Shown here in pieces: positions 1 to 8,333 of a stretch of 64,000 bases of DNA; the first letter of the stretch is position 1; each line of letters begins with the position of its first letter. The stretch comes from Candidatus Accumulibacter contiguus (lineage in GTDB: Bacteria; Pseudomonadota; Gammaproteobacteria; Burkholderiales; Rhodocyclaceae), in the NCBI RefSeq assembly GCF_012940005.1, contig NZ_SPMX01000010.1, positions 81,514-145,513 on the forward strand. Direction: 5' to 3'. The translations under genes were made by a program, and so were the position numbers. Below the pieces are notes generated by a model. It ran no database searches. It was given only the letters and a program-made list of their open reading frames with translations, and was not told the origin of the DNA.

Positions 1-314
1 GCGGCGATGTCGATCTGGGTGCCGATTTCGAAGGTCACCTGGATCTGCGTGAGGCCGTTCGACGACGAATTCGACGACATGTAGATCATGCCGGGTAGAC
101 CGTTGATCGCGTTTTCGAGCGGCGCGGCGACGGTCGATTCGAGCACTTCGGCCGAGGCGCCGGGATAGGTGGCCTGCACCGTGACCACCGGCGGTGCGAT
201 TTCCGGATACTGGGCGATCGGGAGTGAGCGCATCGCCGCCAGGCCAGCAACGATGAGCAACACCGAGATGACCACGGCGAAGATCGGGCGGTCGATGAAG
301 AAGCGAGAGAACAT
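1..314 (-). CDS. RND efflux pump inner-membrane transporter, AcrB/MexB type (N-terminal part, cut by window edge)
   Basis: Only the first ~104 residues lie in the window; the gene continues to the left. The start is the ATG whose complement lies at 312-314. The protein opens MFSRFFIDRPIFAVVISVLL, the classic cytoplasmic N-terminus and first transmembrane helix of HAE1-family proton-driven multidrug transporters. It continues with the porter-domain motif PEIAPPVVTVQATYPGASA. In this family the trimer exports hydrophobic drugs, solvents and detergents together with a periplasmic adaptor and an outer-membrane channel. It begins 15 bases after the adaptor gene stop, so the two form one operon. 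Confidence 0.93.
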   Translation of the reverse strand, partial: MFSRFFIDRPIFAVVISVLLIVAGLAAMRSLPIAQYPEIAPPVVTVQATYPGASAEVLESTVAAPLENAINGLPGMIYMSSNSSSNGLTQIQVTFEIGTQIDIA

Positions 315-329
315 CGGCGCGTACTCCGC

Positions 330-1565
330 TTATCTGCTTGCTGTGTCGGCGGCCGGCGCTGCGGCGGCAGGCGGCTGGCCGGGGAGGGCTGCGGCGGCGG
401 GCTCGGTGATGCGCACCGGCGAGTTCGGCATCATGATCCGCGCCAGCCCGTCGACGATCACGCGGTCACCGGCAGCGAGCCCCGATTCGATCAGCCAGAC
501 GTTCGTGCCGTCGCTCCGGGACCAGTCACCGACGATCACCGGTCTCGGGACGGCAATGTCCTTGCCGTCCTTGTCCTTGCCGGCGACATAGACAAACTTA
601 CCCTGCGGTCCTTCGAGTACTGCCACCTGCGGCACCGCCAGTGCACCCTGACGCTGTGCGCCTTTGAGCGCAACGCGAACGAACTGGCCCGGCTTCAGCG
701 CGAGGTCGGAATTGGTGATCTCGGCGCGCATTTCGTAAGTGCCGGTCTGCGGGTTGACCCGCGTGTCGGCGAAGTTGATGCGGCCGCTGCTCGGAAAGGT
801 CGAGCCGTCGGAGAGTTTCACCGAAACCTCGAAGGCATTGTTGCGCGGCAGCGTCAGGCGACCGTCGACCATCGCCTTGTTCAGCCGTAACTGCTCGTTG
901 TCGGAAACGTTGAACAGCACCCAGATCGGGTCGACCTGCGAGACCGTCGTCAGCAAGGTGGTATTGGCGTTGGCCAGGCTGCCTTCCGATTGCTGGGCGC
1001 GGCTCGACAGACCGTTGATCGGCGCCACAACGCGTGTGTAGGCGAGGTTCAGCCTGGCCTCGCTCAGCTTCGCCTGTGCCGCCTTGATCGACGCCGCTGC
1101 GAACTCGGCGGCGGAAGCGGCGTCGTCGGCTTCCTTCTGGCCGATTGCCTTGCGCTCGGCGAGTGGCTTGAGCCGCGCCGCTTCGCGGTCGGCCTGGGTC
1201 TTCTGGGCCTGGGCACGCAGCAACTCGGCCTCGGCGGACGCCAGTTGTGCTTCGAAAGGTTTGGCGTCGAGCAGGAACAGCGGCTGCCCGGCGCGTACCG
1301 CTGTACCTTCCTGGTAGAGTCGTTTCTCGACGATGCCGGTGACCCGCGCCCGCACCTCGGCATCCTTCGATCCGGCAGTCTGTCCGACGTATTCGAAGGT
1401 CACCGGGAATGATGCGGGCTGGACGTTGATCGTCGTCACCTCGGGGGGTGGAAAACCGCCCATGCCGCCAGTGGGATGCTGCTGCCCACAGCCGGCTGCC
1501 GCCGCTGCGATGAGGATCAGGAGGAGCAGTGAAGGGGGAGAAAGGCGGGCAGGGGAGGCTGACAT
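330..1565 (-). CDS. RND efflux periplasmic adaptor lipoprotein, AcrA/MexA family
   Basis: 411-residue membrane fusion protein. A type II signal peptide ends in a lipobox (AAAAGC, Cys26), so it is probably anchored in the inner membrane facing the periplasm. Next come a lipoyl/barrel-sandwich half (VRARVTGIVEKRLYQEGTAV), an alpha-hairpin rich in Ala, Glu and Lys (residues ~100-175), the second lipoyl half (YTRVVAPINGLSS) and the beta-barrel and membrane-proximal domains. The C-terminus is Ala/Pro rich. It lies just upstream of the AcrB-type transporter on the same strand. It is read divergently from a TetR gene, the usual arrangement for a locally repressed efflux operon. No outer-membrane channel gene is visible in the window. 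Confidence 0.95.
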   Translation of the reverse strand: MSASPARLSPPSLLLLILIAAAAAGCGQQHPTGGMGGFPPPEVTTINVQPASFPVTFEYVGQTAGSKDAEVRARVTGIVEKRLYQEGTAVRAGQPLFLLDAKPFEAQLASAEAELLRAQAQKTQADREAARLKPLAERKAIGQKEADDAASAAEFAAASIKAAQAKLSEARLNLAYTRVVAPINGLSSRAQQSEGSLANANTTLLTTVSQVDPIWVLFNVSDNEQLRLNKAMVDGRLTLPRNNAFEVSVKLSDGSTFPSSGRINFADTRVNPQTGTYEMRAEITNSDLALKPGQFVRVALKGAQRQGALAVPQVAVLEGPQGKFVYVAGKDKDGKDIAVPRPVIVGDWSRSDGTNVWLIESGLAAGDRVIVDGLARIMMPNSPVRITEPAAAALPGQPPAAAAPAADTASR

Positions 1566-1584
1566 GGGATTCCTTACTATGGAA

Positions 1585-1700
1585 ATCGCGAGCGATTCAT
1601 GAATCTCCCCTCCCCCCTCTCGCGGGGGGAGGGGGTTGGGGGGAGAGGGAAACGGTCATGACTTTCATTATCGGGGGTGTCTTGCAAAGTCATGACCGTT
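1585..1700 (+). repeat. Interspersed palindromic repeat, copy 1
   Basis: Composite of three hairpins. A small ATCGC/GCGAT palindrome lies at 1585-1596. A C-rich/G-rich stem follows at about 1603-1635. Then comes a perfect 15-bp inverted repeat (arms AACGGTCATGACTTT at 1651-1665 and its complement at 1686-1700) with a 20-base loop. The same unit recurs at 38264-38377 and, inverted, at 21422-21533, with a partial copy at 40804-40852. It sits in the divergent promoter region between the efflux operon and its TetR gene. No coding function is evident. Confidence 0.85.
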
Positions 1701-1749
1701 TGGCTCGCATCGCGTTTTTTGGAGAACGTGACTTGCGGAAGGTGCGAAT

Positions 1750-1777
1750 TTTACGTACATTCAAGAATGTTTGTAAA
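1750..1777 (+). promoter_or_regulatory. Probable operator of the TetR/AcrR repressor
   Basis: A 28-bp imperfect palindrome with half-sites TTTACGTACATTC and GAATGTTTGTAAA (11 of 13 positions complementary) around a central AA. Compared with the E. coli AcrR operator as I remember it (core ACATT..GAATGT), about 20 of 24 core positions agree. It lies 27 bp upstream of the tetR start and between the two divergent transcripts, so it could control both. Confidence 0.75.
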
Positions 1778-1803
1778 TAGGTTGCCGCAAGGGGACAGTA
1801 GAA

Positions 1804-2454
1804 ATGGTGAGAAGGACGAAAGACGAAGCGCTGGCGACCCGCGAAGCGCTGCTCGACGCCGCCGAGCGGGTGTTCTGTGCCAGCGGCGTGACAAGCGCGA
1901 CGCTGGGCGACGTGGCGAGCGCCGCCGGTGTCACCCGTGGCGCCGTCTACTGGCACTTCCGCGACAAGGGCGAACTCTTTGGCGCGATGTGCAACCGCGC
2001 CACCTTGCCCTTGCAAAGTCGCCTCGAGCAGGCGGCGGATGGCGATGGTGACGACGCCATCGCCACCTTGCATGCGGTGTCGGTACAGGCCATGCGCGAG
2101 ATTGCCTCGAACCCGCGCACACGCGCGGTGCTGGAGATCCTGCTCTGCAAGTCCGAGCGGCTGACTCAAGCGGCCGACGGGGCACCGCAAATCGACGAAA
2201 TGGATCGCCAGTGTGCCAACGCCCTCGAGCGCATCATTGTCCGTGCCATCGCGCAGGGCCACTTGCCCGCCGAAACCGACAGTCATCTCGCGGCACATTT
2301 GCTGCAGGCGTTTTTCCACGGAGTGATCCAGCACTGGCTGATGCATCCCGAGGCCTTCGACCTGGACACCGCGGCACCGGCGATGGTGGACACGATGATT
2401 GCCGGTCTGGTTGCGGCGCCGCCGCGGCGGGGTGCTGGCGGGAGGCCGGTATGA
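1804..2454 (+). CDS. TetR/AcrR-family transcriptional repressor of the adjacent efflux operon
   Basis: 216 residues. An N-terminal helix-turn-helix (about residues 10-58, TREALLDAAERVFCASGV then GVTRGAVYWHFRDKGELF) is a textbook TetR DNA-binding domain. The VYWHF signature and the C-terminal half resemble AcrR/TtgR-type repressors, whose ligand pocket binds drugs. The gene is divergent to the adaptor/transporter pair, and an AcrR-like palindrome lies between them. The inferred role is to repress the pump and probably itself until a substrate binds. The ATG at 1804 follows a weak GGGGACAG Shine-Dalgarno. Confidence 0.92.
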   Translation: MVRRTKDEALATREALLDAAERVFCASGVTSATLGDVASAAGVTRGAVYWHFRDKGELFGAMCNRATLPLQSRLEQAADGDGDDAIATLHAVSVQAMREIASNPRTRAVLEILLCKSERLTQAADGAPQIDEMDRQCANALERIIVRAIAQGHLPAETDSHLAAHLLQAFFHGVIQHWLMHPEAFDLDTAAPAMVDTMIAGLVAAPPRRGAGGRPV

Positions 2455-2527
2455 CCCTCCGTTTCGGCGAAGTCGCCACCCATAACCACTTCGTCCTCGA
2501 TCGCGGCGGCTATCAGCCGGTGCTTCT

Positions 2528-3088
2528 TCAGGCAAAGCCAGGGAGCCAGCCGCTTTGCGGGCTGCTCGAGACGGCTTCAAGCGTGCCCTGAAAGAGGGCT
2601 TCGATCACCGGTGCTTCCTGCCAGTTTTCATTCAGGAAGGTCAGCCCGACTTCTTCGACGAGCGCGCCCTGCCAGTAATAATTGGCGATTTCGTCGAGCG
2701 TCGACAGGCTCAGACTGTGTGGCAGTCGCAGGTAATCCAGCCAGCTCGAATCATGAAACGAGCAGATGTAAGCGCCCTTGCTGCGCGCTCTGGTCAGTGT
2801 CTTGCCGAAGACGCGCGCCGGATGTTTGGCGCGGAAGGTTTCTGCATCGACGCGCGTCGCGAAAAGCAACAGCGCGTGCAGGCGGCTCGGGAAGTTCTGG
2901 TAGATTCGCTGACGAAAATACTCCAGATGGTACTCGGCAAAGTAGTTCTGAACCGTCGTGAAGTGATCTTCGGGCAGTGTTTGAGCGAAGGGGTTGCCGA
3001 CCAGGATGTCCCAGCCCGGCAACGCGGCATCTTCGTCCAGCCAGGCGTACAACTCGAGTGGGCTGCTGTCCTTGAGTAGATGGTCCAT
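2528..3088 (-). CDS. Conserved hypothetical protein, possibly ADP-ribosyltransferase-like fold (DUF2441-like)
   Basis: 186 residues from the ATG complementary to 3086-3088. The open frame extends further upstream, but that part overlaps the next gene and is low-quality coding. No signal peptide or transmembrane segment is seen. The pattern of a first third with FAEYHLEYFRQRIYQNFPSR, a central LLFATRVDAETFRAKHP and a WLDYLR...IANYYWQGA segment recalls small proteins with a DUF2441/ART-like fold, but I see no certain catalytic triad. It lies on the minus strand just downstream of proQ. Function unknown. Confidence 0.6.
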   Translation of the reverse strand: MDHLLKDSSPLELYAWLDEDAALPGWDILVGNPFAQTLPEDHFTTVQNYFAEYHLEYFRQRIYQNFPSRLHALLLFATRVDAETFRAKHPARVFGKTLTRARSKGAYICSFHDSSWLDYLRLPHSLSLSTLDEIANYYWQGALVEEVGLTFLNENWQEAPVIEALFQGTLEAVSSSPQSGWLPGFA

Positions 3089-3119
3089 GATCTGTACGGA
3101 ACCACTGCATGGCCAGGGC

Positions 3120-3545
3120 TTAGCGGTTGCGGCCAAATTTCTCGACCAGTTGGTCGAGCTTTTCGATACGCTCACGCGCCAGCGTCTCGGCCTCGCGCTG
3201 CGCCTTGCGCAGTTCGGCCTGCTTGCGCAGTCGTTCCTTGATCAGTTCCGAGGCATGGCTGCGATGCGTTGCCGGGATTTGATCGGCAGGCTGGCCGTCG
3301 AGGTCGAAGCGTATGCTGGCCTTTTCCATGGATTTCAGGTAGCGAAGCGAATGCGTGTGCATTCCCAGCGCGCTGCGCAGAGCCTTGCGATCCAGGCCTG
3401 GCAGCCGCGCCAGGAGTTGCTTGTCGATGCCGATGGCCAGTGGCAGAGCGTCGCGGAAGACCGGGAAGGTCTCCTGCAATTCTTTCAGGAGCTGGCGAGC
3501 GTGATGACCCGGGACGGGGATTGGGACTGGGTTGGGCGTATTCAT
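3120..3545 (-). CDS. proQ: ProQ/FinO-domain RNA chaperone
   Basis: 141 residues, with the ATG complementary to 3543-3545 chosen because upstream sequence is not ProQ-like. The ProQ/FINO core is clear: LLKELQETFPVFRDALPLAI, GIDKQLLARLPGLDRKALRSAL and THSLRYLKSM, then a conserved RFDLDG. A highly charged helical tail (KERLRKQAELRKAQREAE) follows, typical of minimal betaproteobacterial ProQ proteins. In this family the domain binds structured RNAs, including sRNAs and mRNA 3' ends. It lies 10 bp downstream of the fatty acyl-CoA reductase stop. Confidence 0.88.
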   Translation of the reverse strand: MNTPNPVPIPVPGHHARQLLKELQETFPVFRDALPLAIGIDKQLLARLPGLDRKALRSALGMHTHSLRYLKSMEKASIRFDLDGQPADQIPATHRSHASELIKERLRKQAELRKAQREAETLARERIEKLDQLVEKFGRNR

Positions 3546-3555
3546 GGGAAAGGAT

Positions 3556-5544
3556 TCAGAAATGGATTCCCCGCATGATCTGCGAGAAAGCGATTTGGTC
3601 AGCGGTCTGCGGCTCGGACTCTTCGGGCCTGCGCATGGCCGCCGCACTGGAGTCGGGGAACATCCGGAAGGAAGTATTCATGGTGATCTGCGCAACCTTG
3701 GGCAGCAGCGAGTGCAGCAGGGCGCCGAAAATACCCAGCCGGGTGGCGATGCGCACCGGTTTGTGGATGATTGCCTCGACGACCAGATCGGCGGCATCTT
3801 CGGGGGACAGCGTCGGGACCTGATCGTACAGCTTGGTCGGTGCGATCATGGGAGTCCTGACCAGCGGCATGTTGATGGTCGTGAATTCGATGCCGCGATC
3901 GGCAAACTCGGATGCCGCGCAGCGTGTCCAGGCGTCCATTGCTGCCTTTGAGGCGACGTAGGCGGAAAAGCGCGGTGCGTTCGTCAGGACGCCGATCGAC
4001 GAAATGTTGATGATCTGTCCCTTGCGTTTGGCAATCATTGACGGCAGGAAGCCCATCGTCAGGCGCAGCGCACCGAAGTAGTTGACTTCCATGGTACGTT
4101 CGAAATCGTGGAAGCGATCGAAGGAGTTCTCGATGCCGCGGCGAATCGAGCGGCCGGCATTGTTGACCAGGAAGTCGACGCCGCCGTGTTCCTCGGTCAT
4201 GAATTTGACGAAGGAAGCGCACTGTTGCGGGTCGGCAATGTCGACCGCATGCGTGACCAGGCGCAGGCCTGCGGCTTCGAACTCACGGCGGACTTCTTCA
4301 AGCGCCTGCGCGTCGCGGGCGATGGTCACAGCAATCGCCCCGGCTTCAGCCATCTTGCGAATGGTGGCCTTGCCGATACCCGACGAGCCGCCGGTGACGA
4401 GGACGACCTTTCCTTCAACCTGGCCACGCAGGGTGTGATCGATGAACAGATCCGGGTCTAGGTGACGTTCCCAGTAGTCCCACAGGCGCCAGGCGTAGCT
4501 TTCGAGCGGCGGTACGGCGATGCCGCTGCCCTTGAGCGCCCGCTGCGTCTCGCGGCAGTCGAAGCGGGTCGGGTAATTGACGAACTCTAGGATGTCGTCG
4601 GGCAGCCCGAGATCCTTCATGACCGCCTTGCGGATGCGGCGCACCGGTGTCAGGGCGAACATCGCCTTGCGTACCGAGCGTGGAATGAAACCGAGCAGGG
4701 CGGCATTGATGCGCATCACCATTCTGGGGCGTGCGCCGCACGGGCGAAGGTGTTGAGCAGATCACCGACGCGCATCGGCGTCGGATCGGTCAGGTGGAAG
4801 CACTGACCATCCTGGTTCTCGAGGTGCGCAATGTAGTCCATCGCAGCAACGACGAAGTCGACCGGTACGACGTTGATTCGCCCGCCTTCGATGCCGATCG
4901 CCGGCATCCAGGACGGGAACATCCTGCGCATCTTCTGGATCAGCTTGAAGAAGTAGTAGGGGCCATCGATCTTGTCCATTTCGCCGGTGCGCGAGTCGCC
5001 GACCACGATTGCGGGACGGAAAATGCGCCACGGGATTTTGCACTCCCTGCGGACGATGCCCTCGGAATCATGCTTGGTGCGGAAGTAGGGGTTGTCGAGG
5101 TTCTCCGCTTCGTCGAACATGTCCTCGCGAAACAGTCCCTCGAAAAGGCCGGCTGCCGCAATCGAACTGACCAGATGGAAGTGCCAGGCGTCGATTTCCT
5201 CGGCCAGGCGCACCGTGTTGCGGGTGCCGTCCACATTGGCACGCTGCTGGTCCTCGGCGCTGGCCTTGAGGTCATAGATCGCGGCCAAGTGGAAGAAGTG
5301 CTCGATCTTGCCCTTCAGCTTGTGAATGTCGGCTTTGGAGACTCCCAGCTCAGGCTGCGTGAGATCACCAACGATCGGGATGACACGTGTTTCGTCACTG
5401 CCCCAATACTCGTACAATTCCGCGAGTCGCGGCAGTTCCACGGCGCGAGTCAGAAAATAGATGATGGCCTCGGGGCGGCCGAGCAGTTTTTTTTACGAGC
5501 CTCTTGCCGATGAAGCCAGTGGCGCCGGTAACGAAGTAATTCAT
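3556..5544 (-). CDS. Two-domain fatty acyl-CoA reductase (alcohol-forming), Maqu_2507-like, with two frameshifts
   Basis: Read through two indels, the gene encodes ~662 residues, matching the ~661 of the Marinobacter alcohol-forming reductase. The N-terminal half is an extended SDR/male-sterility domain starting MNYFVTGATGFIGKRLVKK, with a YFRTKHDSE active-site region. The C-terminal half is a classical SDR with VTGGSSGIGKA, NNAGRS and YVASKAAMD (YxxxK). Family role: NADPH reduction of fatty acyl-CoA to aldehyde and then alcohol for wax esters. Frame 1 breaks at a T8 run (5487-5494; seven restore frame). Frame 2 breaks at GGGG (4726-4729; five restore frame). At the second break the stop and a possible restart overlap (ATGGTGA), so a genuine split into two coupled genes is an alternative. 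Confidence 0.8.
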
Positions 5545-5721
5545 TGCTGTCTCCTAAAATTCATGGTCATCTCCTGAATGCCTTGCCTGTCCGACTGTCA
5601 TGCCATCGAGGCTGTCCCCTGGTCTTTAGTGTGCGTCCTCTAGATATTGTCACTAGACTGGCTTCACAGGGCAAGCAAAATACTTGTTGGCCTTTTGATG
5701 ATTACCTTCAAGGAGAAAGAA

Positions 5722-6279
5722 ATGGGCAAGAAACTCAAGGAATTGGCTGGTGATGTGACGGAAAGCCAACTGGCATCGACGGTCAAGGAATCTGCTCAGC
5801 AGATCTGGCTGGCCGGGCTTGGTGCCTTTGCCAAGGCGCAGGAAGAGGGTGGCAAGGTGTTCGACGCGCTGGTCAAGGAAGGCGAAAGCATTCAGTCCAG
5901 AACCCGCAAGATGACCGACGAGCGGATCTCGCAGGTTGCCGGCAAAGCGGCTGGAACCTGGGATCGCCTGGAGCAGGTATTCGAGGATCGTGTCGCGCGT
6001 GCCTTGGGCAGCCTCGGCGTGCCGAGCAAGCAGGATATCGACAATCTGTCCAAGCGCGTCATCGACTTGAGCGCAGTGGTGCAGGCCTTGACCGAAGGGA
6101 AAGCTGCTCCCAAGGTCGCCATCAAGCCGGCAGTCAAGGAAGATTCCGCTCCGGTTGAGCCTGCCGAGGCCAAACCGGCAGTGGCCAAACCGGCTGCCCG
6201 CAAGCCTGCGGCCGCGAAGCCGGTACCTCCGGTGACGCCGGCTGACGTGCTGAACACGCTGCCGCAGACCGGCGACTAA
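5722..6279 (+). CDS. Phasin, PhaF/PhaI-type PHA granule-associated protein
   Basis: 185 residues. The ATG at 5722 is preceded by a good AAGGAGAA ribosome binding site. The N-terminal ~120 residues match the PhaI/PhaF phasin family: AQQIWLAGLGAFAKAQEEGG, then an amphipathic helical region and a leucine-zipper-like stretch VPSKQDIDNLSKRVIDLSAVV. The C-terminal ~60 residues are Ala/Pro/Lys rich (KPAVAKPAARKPAAAKP), as in PhaF proteins, where such a tail binds DNA and helps partition granules. It coats PHA or other lipid inclusions in the cytoplasm. It precedes a patatin lipase by 45 bp. Confidence 0.9.
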   Translation: MGKKLKELAGDVTESQLASTVKESAQQIWLAGLGAFAKAQEEGGKVFDALVKEGESIQSRTRKMTDERISQVAGKAAGTWDRLEQVFEDRVARALGSLGVPSKQDIDNLSKRVIDLSAVVQALTEGKAAPKVAIKPAVKEDSAPVEPAEAKPAVAKPAARKPAAAKPVPPVTPADVLNTLPQTGD

Positions 6280-6324
6280 GCCTGCTGCCTCATCTAGTTG
6301 CGGTAAGCCAGGGGATTGCGCTCG

Positions 6325-7543
6325 ATGGATGCTACAAAACAACGTTCGAAGCTCGGGCTGGCTCTCGCTGGCGGGGGTCCGGTGGGTGGGATCTATGAAG
6401 CCGGCGCGATGGCTGCCTTGGCGGAAGCCCTTGAAGGCGTCGACTTCACCGACTTCGATGTCTATGTCGGGGTAAGTTCCGGCGCTTTCATGTCGGCTGC
6501 GGTGGCCAATGGCCTGGGGCCTGCCCAGTTGGCACGCATGTTGGTGGAAGATGACAACGATGAGGTGTTCGACCCCGAAATGCTGCTGCGCCCAGCCGTC
6601 GGTGAATACCTGCGGCGAGTGCTGCAGGTTCCGGTATTGTTCTGGTCGTCCTTGCGACAGTATCTCTCCGATCCCTGGCATCTTCGCCTGGTGGAGGCGT
6701 TTCAGGGCCTCAGTCATGCCATCCCCACCGGGATTTTTGACAGTGCCGGAATCGACAGGCTGTTGAAGAAGCTGTTTTCGACGGGGGGGGCGAAGCAACG
6801 ATTTTCGTCAGCTCAAGCACCAGCTCTTCATCGTGGCGACCGACCTCGATACCGGTGAGTCGCTTGCCTTCGGCTCCGAGGGGCATGACGATATTCCCAT
6901 TTCGCTTGCGGTGCAGGCGAGCGCTGCTTTGCCGGGCCTGTTTCCGCCGGTCAGGATCGGCGAGCGTTATTTCGTCGACGGGGCCTTGATCAAGACCCTG
7001 CATGCTTCGGTTGCGCTGCAAGCGGGCGCTGACCTGCTGATTTGCATCAACCCGCTGGTGCCATTTGATTCGCGCCTGGCTGCACGGCGGCCGCGGCACG
7101 AGAACCGGTCGCCGGCACCTGACCATCTGGTCGACGGGGGCCTGCCGGTAGTCCTGTCACAGACCTTTCGCGCCATCATCCACTCGCGCATGCGTACCGG
7201 AATGGATCGCTATCGACACGAGTTCGAGGGCAGGGATGTGATTCTGTTCGAACCGACACGTGATGATACGGACATGTTCTTCACCAATGTCTTCAGCTAT
7301 CGCGGCCGCAGCCGCTTGTGCGAGCATGCCTACCAGCGCACCCGTAGCGAACTGTATCGGCGGCGCCATGAACTGCGGCCAATTTTCGAGCGGCACGGTA
7401 TCGAACTCAACCTCGGCGTGCTCAAGGATCACAGTCGTTCGCTGCTGTCGCACAAGCGCCGCCCGGATCTGGCGACCAGCGCGAGTGCGCTGGACTCTTC
7501 GTTGAGCGATCTCGAGGTCTGGCTGCAGGCGCAGCAAATTTGA
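6325..7543 (+). CDS. Patatin-like phospholipase/lipid hydrolase, frameshifted at a G8 run
   Basis: Joined across one extra G, the protein is ~405 residues. The patatin motifs are all present: oxyanion loop ALAGGGPVGGIYEAG, nucleophile elbow GVSSG and catalytic DG(A) in YFVDGALIKT. The Ser-Asp dyad lies in the N-terminal ~230 residues, and the helical C-terminal part is unassigned. The break is at 6783-6790 (eight G; seven restores the frame as STGGRSNDF). The start is the ATG at 6325 with AGGGGA upstream. Directly behind a phasin it could act on a granule-surface lipid; this is inferred from position only. Confidence 0.82.
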
Positions 7544-7633
7544 TCCTGTCGGCGGCGACCGGCTGCACAGGATTCCCTGACGCATGCGGCAGTGCTATGC
7601 TCGCCGTCCAGGATAGATCATGGCGGACAGGTG

Positions 7634-8293
7634 ATGGAAAAGAAACCGAAGCGGCGAACGCGTGAGCGCATCATCGAGACCAGCCTGCGCCTGTTCAATG
7701 ACTTTGGCGAGCCGAATGTGACGACGACCGTGATCGCGGACGAAATGAACATCAGCCCCGGCAATCTTTATTATCACTTCAATAACAAGGATGAGATCAT
7801 CGAGTCGATTTTCGTGGTCTTCGAGCGGGAGATCGAGGACACCCTGGCGGTGCCGACGCGACGGCCAGCCGATGTGGAGGATATCTGGCTTTTTCTGCAT
7901 CTCCTCTTCGAAAAGATCTGGCAGTATCGTTTTTTCTACCGCGATCTGAACGATCTGCTGACTCGCAACCGCATACTGGAAATACATTTCAAGCGAATTC
8001 TGGCGCACAAGGTGCGCACCGCGAAGACCCTGTGCGAGGGTCTGGTGTCGGCAGGCGCCATGCGCGCCAACTCGGAGGAGTTGCGTGCGCTGGCAACGAA
8101 CATGACGGTCATTGCCACCTACTGGCTCTCTTTCGAGTACGTCTGTGATCCGCGCGGCAAGCTCGACAGTGGTCGTATCGGGCGCGGTGTCTATCAGGTG
8201 ATGGCGATGGTTTCGCCATTTCTGCTGGGGGAATCCAGAGGCCTGCTTGAAAGGCTGTCACAAGAGTATCTCGGCGCACCGCGCCGTGCCTGA
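7634..8293 (+). CDS. TetR-family transcriptional regulator
   Basis: 219 residues with the ATG at 7634 (GTG at 7631 is adjacent). The DNA-binding domain is clear: RERIIETSLRLFNDFGEPNV then ISPGNLYYHFNNKDEIIESI. The C-terminal domain is of the type seen in regulators next to lipid and PHA genes in beta- and gammaproteobacteria (FLHLLFEKIWQYRFFYRDLN). Its position between the phasin/patatin pair and the TPR and wax-ester-synthase genes suggests it senses a fatty-acyl ligand and controls lipid storage. The ligand is not predictable from sequence. Confidence 0.85.
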   Translation: MEKKPKRRTRERIIETSLRLFNDFGEPNVTTTVIADEMNISPGNLYYHFNNKDEIIESIFVVFEREIEDTLAVPTRRPADVEDIWLFLHLLFEKIWQYRFFYRDLNDLLTRNRILEIHFKRILAHKVRTAKTLCEGLVSAGAMRANSEELRALATNMTVIATYWLSFEYVCDPRGKLDSGRIGRGVYQVMAMVSPFLLGESRGLLERLSQEYLGAPRRA

Positions 8294-8333
8294 TGCAATG
8301 CTCACAATTCACCTTTCACCTGGAGGATGATCA

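Noticed and set aside
1690..2580. A long minus-strand frame over the tetR gene.
   Set aside because: It overlaps a clear TetR regulator and is His/Arg-rich antisense translation.
4716..4722. Reading the two SDR halves as two separate, translationally coupled genes (ATGGTGA overlap).
   Set aside because: Possible, but the summed length equals the one-chain reductase and one added base restores a continuous sequence. The other homopolymer breaks in the window make an indel more likely.
5487..5494. Programmed frameshifting at the A8/T8 run of the acyl-CoA reductase.
   Set aside because: Similar one-base excess occurs in G runs and in unrelated genes without stimulatory structures, so a shared technical cause is simpler.
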